Below, piece by piece: positions 61,475-64,000 of a stretch of 64,000 nucleotides of DNA. How positions within the stretch are numbered: the first letter of the stretch is position 1; each line of letters opens with the position of its first letter. Origin of the DNA: Haloterrigena sp. KLK7 (GTDB lineage: Archaea > Halobacteriota > Halobacteria > Halobacteriales > Natrialbaceae); NCBI RefSeq assembly GCF_037914945.1, contig NZ_CP149787.1, forward strand, positions 2,914,001 to 2,978,000. The letters are read 5' to 3'. Under the pieces are notes generated by a model that saw only the letters and a program-made list of their open reading frames with translations, did no database searches and was not told where the DNA came from. Both the position numbers and the translations under genes were made by a program.

Positions 61475-62272
61475 ATGGACGACGACCTCGACGCGGTGCT
61501 AGTGGAGTTCGACGAGGAGACCGGCGTCGGCACGGTCACGATGAATCGGCCGGACGCGCTCAACGCCCTGAACGGACAGCTCCGGGAAGACATCATCGCC
61601 GGCCTGCGGCGCCTCGAGGCCGAAAACGAGGACGCCGACGGCGTCGCCCTGCGAGCGGTCGTCCTCGAGGGCGCCGGCGAGAAGGCCTTCTGTGCCGGCG
61701 CGGACGTCGGCGGCTTCTCCGAGGAGTCGGCCGGCGCGAGTTCCGAGCGCGGCCACTACGAGTTCATCCGGAACTTCCCGGCGCCGGTGATCGCGAAGAT
61801 CGACGGCTACTGTCTCGGCGGCGGCCTCGAGACCGCGCTCGCCTGCGACTTCCGGCTGGCCAGCGAGTCCAGTACGCTCGGCTTCCCCGAGGTCAACCTC
61901 GGGCTCCTCCCCGGCGCCGGCGGCGTCCAGTACGTGACGAAGCTGGCCGGCCCCGCGGTCGCGAAGGAACTGGCCATGACCGGCGAGTACATCTCGGCCG
62001 AACGCGCCGCCGATGAGGGCATCATCAACCACGTCTACGGCGACGAGGAGTTCGAGGACGAGGTCGACGCCTTCGTCACCGACCTCGCCGGCCAGGCGCC
62101 GCTGGCCGTCCAGGCGATCAAGGACTCCGCTCACATGGCCGTGCAGTCGGGACTCGAGGAGGGGGTGCGCTACGACAATCGCCTCTTCCGGGAACTGCTC
62201 GAGACCGAAGATCACGCGGAGGGCGCGGCCGCGTTCGACGAGGACCGCGAACCCGAGTTCGACGGAACGTAG
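61475..62272 (+). CDS. Enoyl-CoA hydratase/isomerase family protein
   Basis: A 265-residue crotonase-fold enzyme. The CoA oxyanion site is KAFCAGADVGGF (about 70-81). The second is GYCLGGGLETALACDFRLAS (about 110-129), followed by LGFPEVNLGLLPGAGGVQYV, in which the catalytic Glu position is filled (PEVNLG). It adds water to enoyl-CoA in beta-oxidation. The gene is divergent from the thiolase. TACTTAC lies about 27 bases before the ATG. Confidence 0.9.
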   Translation: MDDDLDAVLVEFDEETGVGTVTMNRPDALNALNGQLREDIIAGLRRLEAENEDADGVALRAVVLEGAGEKAFCAGADVGGFSEESAGASSERGHYEFIRNFPAPVIAKIDGYCLGGGLETALACDFRLASESSTLGFPEVNLGLLPGAGGVQYVTKLAGPAVAKELAMTGEYISAERAADEGIINHVYGDEEFEDEVDAFVTDLAGQAPLAVQAIKDSAHMAVQSGLEEGVRYDNRLFRELLETEDHAEGAAAFDEDREPEFDGT

Positions 62273-62295
62273 CTACTCGAGACGCCCGTTTTACT

Positions 62296-62310
62296 CCGCG
62301 CTCAGCGCGG
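62296..62310 (+). terminator. Hairpin after the enoyl-CoA hydratase gene
   Basis: CCGCGCT and AGCGCGG form a compact hairpin 24 bases after the stop at 62272, with TTTTA just before it. It may help end transcription or protect the 3-prime end, though archaeal termination usually needs only a U-run. Confidence 0.3.
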
Positions 62311-62379
62311 GGAACGGCGTGCAGTGGCGGTGGCGCGCGCTGAGTCCCCGGCCCGGAGCGATACGACTCCACCGTTCCG

Positions 62380-63117
62380 TCAGTCCCACTCCTCACCGAT
62401 ACCGCGCAGCGAGAACGGTCCGACGGGGAGGTTGTACCCCTCCTCGAGCGCTTTGTCGACCTGCGCTTCGGTCGCGATGCCCTCGTCGACGATCTCCTGG
62501 GCCTCCTCGCGCATCGCGGCGTGACAGCGGTTGGCGATGAAGCCGTAGGAGCCGGGGTCGTCGTCGATGGTGACGCTGGTCTTGCCGAGTTCGTCGACGA
62601 GCTCCTCCGCTCGCTCGACGACCGCCTCGTCGGTCTCGGGGGCCTGAACGATCTCGACCATCGACATGATCGGTACCGGGTTGAAGAAGTGCGTGACGGC
62701 GACGCGGGAGGGGTCCGAGACGGCGTTGGCGATCGACGTCACCGAGAATCCGCTCGTGTTCGAGTACAGCGGCTGGTCGTCGGTGACCTCGTCCAGGTCG
62801 CGGAAGACCTGGCCCTTGATCGCGAGGTCCTCGGTGACGGCCTCGATGACGAACTCGGTGCCGACAGTCGCCTCGTCGAGGTCCGTCGTGAACGTCAGCC
62901 GCTCTAAGACCGACTCCATTTCGTCCTCGGAGAGATAGCCGCCCTCGACGGCGTCCTCGAGGCCGTAGTTGCCCGATACGACGCGTTCGCGGGCCTCCGT
63001 AGCCAGTTCCTCGTCGATCTCGCGAACGCGGACCTCGTAGCCGTTGCGGGCCAGTACCTGTGCGATGCCGGCGCCCATGATACCGCCGCCGACGACGGCC
63101 GCCGTTTTGTGTTCCAT
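62380..63117 (-). CDS. 3-hydroxyacyl-CoA dehydrogenase, short C-terminus
   Basis: A 245-residue protein; family members are usually about 285. The NAD domain is intact: AAVVGGGIMGAGIAQVLARN (about 5-24), then VTHFFNPVPIMSMVEIVQAP, and YGFIANRCHAAMREEAQEIV. The C-terminal domain stops early, after GYNLPVGPFSLRG, in place of the usual aspartate-rich LxDxxGLD and the last 35 residues. The next bases in that frame show no residual homology. The ATG read from 63117 follows AACTATTATCG. It may be active or decaying. Confidence 0.8.
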   Translation of the reverse strand: MEHKTAAVVGGGIMGAGIAQVLARNGYEVRVREIDEELATEARERVVSGNYGLEDAVEGGYLSEDEMESVLERLTFTTDLDEATVGTEFVIEAVTEDLAIKGQVFRDLDEVTDDQPLYSNTSGFSVTSIANAVSDPSRVAVTHFFNPVPIMSMVEIVQAPETDEAVVERAEELVDELGKTSVTIDDDPGSYGFIANRCHAAMREEAQEIVDEGIATEAQVDKALEEGYNLPVGPFSLRGIGEEWD

Positions 63118-63174
63118 GATATCATAACCCACACAACCTTCGATAATAGTTTCGATCGGTTCAGTCGGTCGTGG

Positions 63175-63830
63175 TTAGGTTGTCGCACTGTACCAGACGG
63201 CAGAGGCTTGGAGCCACGATTCGGCTGTTGACGGTTTTGCGTGGCTAAAACAATTTGAGAACGAATAGGTTCGTCGAATTATATTACGAAAAACATGTTC
63301 AACAGCGTTCCGGTTTCCATGTTTTTCGTCTCGAAATCGGAGCCCAGATCGACGGAGTGCAGTCTGGAGATGGTTTGCTCCACCGGTGAGGAACACGGCA
63401 GCAGCAAGATCACGTTTCGCCGTGAGTTCCTGTAGGAATCGCTCTGTCAACGCGGTCGCAGTCGTTGAATACAGCCGTGTATGGAGTGTTTTGTTCGCTT
63501 GCGGATCAACCGCAGTGTCCAGCCAAGAGCGGTGTTCGTCACGTTGAATCACCGTCTCGTCGAGCGCGACGTGATTCGGGTTCTCGTCGGCTGCCGGCTG
63601 TCGATCGCACTCGTGAACCCGATCGTGGACTGCCTTGCGACTGTGTTTGGTACCGAACCTCTCTAGTTCTCGAACTGTATTCGAAAGTGAGAAAGAAGCG
63701 AGAGATGCGAGAGGAGAGCGAGATGGAGTCGAATATCAGGCTCCATCAGCTGACGCGGTGTCCGTTCTCGCTCCACGAAACTCGAATCAATCCAGTCGAT
63801 ACACCCACCGAGTCGGTCGGTTTTTGGCAT
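63175..63830 (-). pseudogene. IS6-family transposase with frameshift
   Basis: The first part, from an ATG at 63830, reads GCIDWIDSSFVERERTPRQL and then EPDIRLHLALLSHLS before running to a stop. A +/-1 frame change near 63700 gives the continuation SNTVRELERFGTKHSRKAVH, then NPNHVALDETVIQRDEHRSW with the catalytic Asp of DET, and TAVDPQANKTLHTRLYSTTA. The final block HGNRNAVEHVFRNIIRRTYS carries the last acidic residue. The order matches haloarchaeal IS6-type (ISH14/15-like) transposases of about 215 residues. No terminal repeats were assigned. The gene is broken. Confidence 0.78.
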
Positions 63831-63885
63831 CGAGCACCGCGAAATCGCACCGCCTCACTTTTCACGCGTACCGAAACAGCGCCGT

Positions 63886-64000
63886 TCAGTCCGCTTTCAC
63901 GGTCGACGTCGTGACGTCCGGGTTCCGAAGGAGCGGCAGCGAGACGATCAGCAGGCAGCTACAGACCAGCGCCGCACAGAGGACGTAGGTCAGCTGATAG
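63886..64000 (-). CDS. Membrane transporter C-terminus, partial at window edge
   Basis: Only the last 37 codons are visible, with the stop at 63886-63888. They hold one hydrophobic helix (YVLCAALVCSCLLIVSLPLL) and a short polar tail (RNPDVTTSTVKAD), as at the end of a major facilitator or similar transporter. The family cannot be set from this piece. The IS6 remnant begins 56 bases downstream of its stop. Confidence 0.55.
   Translation of the reverse strand, partial: YQLTYVLCAALVCSCLLIVSLPLLRNPDVTTSTVKAD

Overview
The window looks like a chromosomal segment of an extremely halophilic archaeon (Halobacteria, probably Natrialbales, close to Haloterrigena or Natrinema; this placement is inferred from gene content and not computed). 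The DNA is GC-rich, the proteins are strongly acidic, and many genes carry a TATA-like element about 27 bases before the start codon, as expected for leaderless haloarchaeal transcripts. It also holds archaea-specific genes: tiaS, rpl21e, rpoF (Rpb4), a DUF655 gene, ksgA, a DRG-type GTPase and gas vesicle genes. No rRNA, tRNA or CRISPR array was seen.

Layout. 1-10 kb: a partial TrkA-N protein, glycerate kinase, an NCS2 purine permease, glutaredoxin, an HTH regulator, tiaS, a PQQ-repeat protein and an ACR3/bile-acid-type transporter. 10-16 kb: an exported beta-helix protein, a DRG GTPase, an NhaC antiporter and a tandem VOC protein. 16-22 kb (minus strand): the conserved archaeal block rpl21e, rpoF, DUF655, ksgA, mscS and a HemK-like methyltransferase, interrupted by an opposite-strand exported protein gene. 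22-26.5 kb: a Bat-type HTH regulator, a cystathionine gamma-synthase-type enzyme, a class I terpene synthase homologue, an MBL hydrolase and a 0.67 kb gene-poor stretch. 26.5-33.4 kb: DoxX, GNAT, mutS, a membrane-anchored double-HTH regulator, YihY and a CHY zinc protein.

33.5-40.9 kb is a complete gas vesicle locus. gvpA-gvpN-gvpO run left and gvpF-G-H-I-J-K-L-M run right from a shared control region. gvpC, gvpD and gvpE are absent. The rightward operon is tightly overlapped and mostly has strong Shine-Dalgarno sites. It also appears to carry two undescribed small ORFs, one upstream of gvpF and one between gvpI and gvpJ.

41-49 kb: a Gfo/Idh/MocA oxidoreductase, a zinc alcohol dehydrogenase, an aldehyde ferredoxin oxidoreductase homologue that lacks the cysteines of its Fe-S cluster, and several small haloarchaeal proteins. 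49.2-58.4 kb is a respiratory formate dehydrogenase region. A Tat-exported molybdopterin subunit, a four-cluster Fe-S subunit, an extra two-helix membrane subunit and a cytochrome b subunit face a divergent pair: an HdrA/MvhD-like multi-cluster Fe-S protein without a visible FAD motif, and a TorD-like chaperone. A 35-codon ORF with its own well-placed promoter overlaps the formate dehydrogenase start.

58.5-63.1 kb holds four beta-oxidation genes: acyl-CoA dehydrogenase, thiolase, enoyl-CoA hydratase and a short 3-hydroxyacyl-CoA dehydrogenase. The window closes with a frameshifted IS6-type transposase and the end of a membrane protein gene.

The most novel candidates are the terpene synthase homologue with a palindrome over its promoter, the HdrA/MvhD fusion with the four-subunit formate dehydrogenase, and the reduced gas vesicle locus with its extra ORFs and altered subunits.
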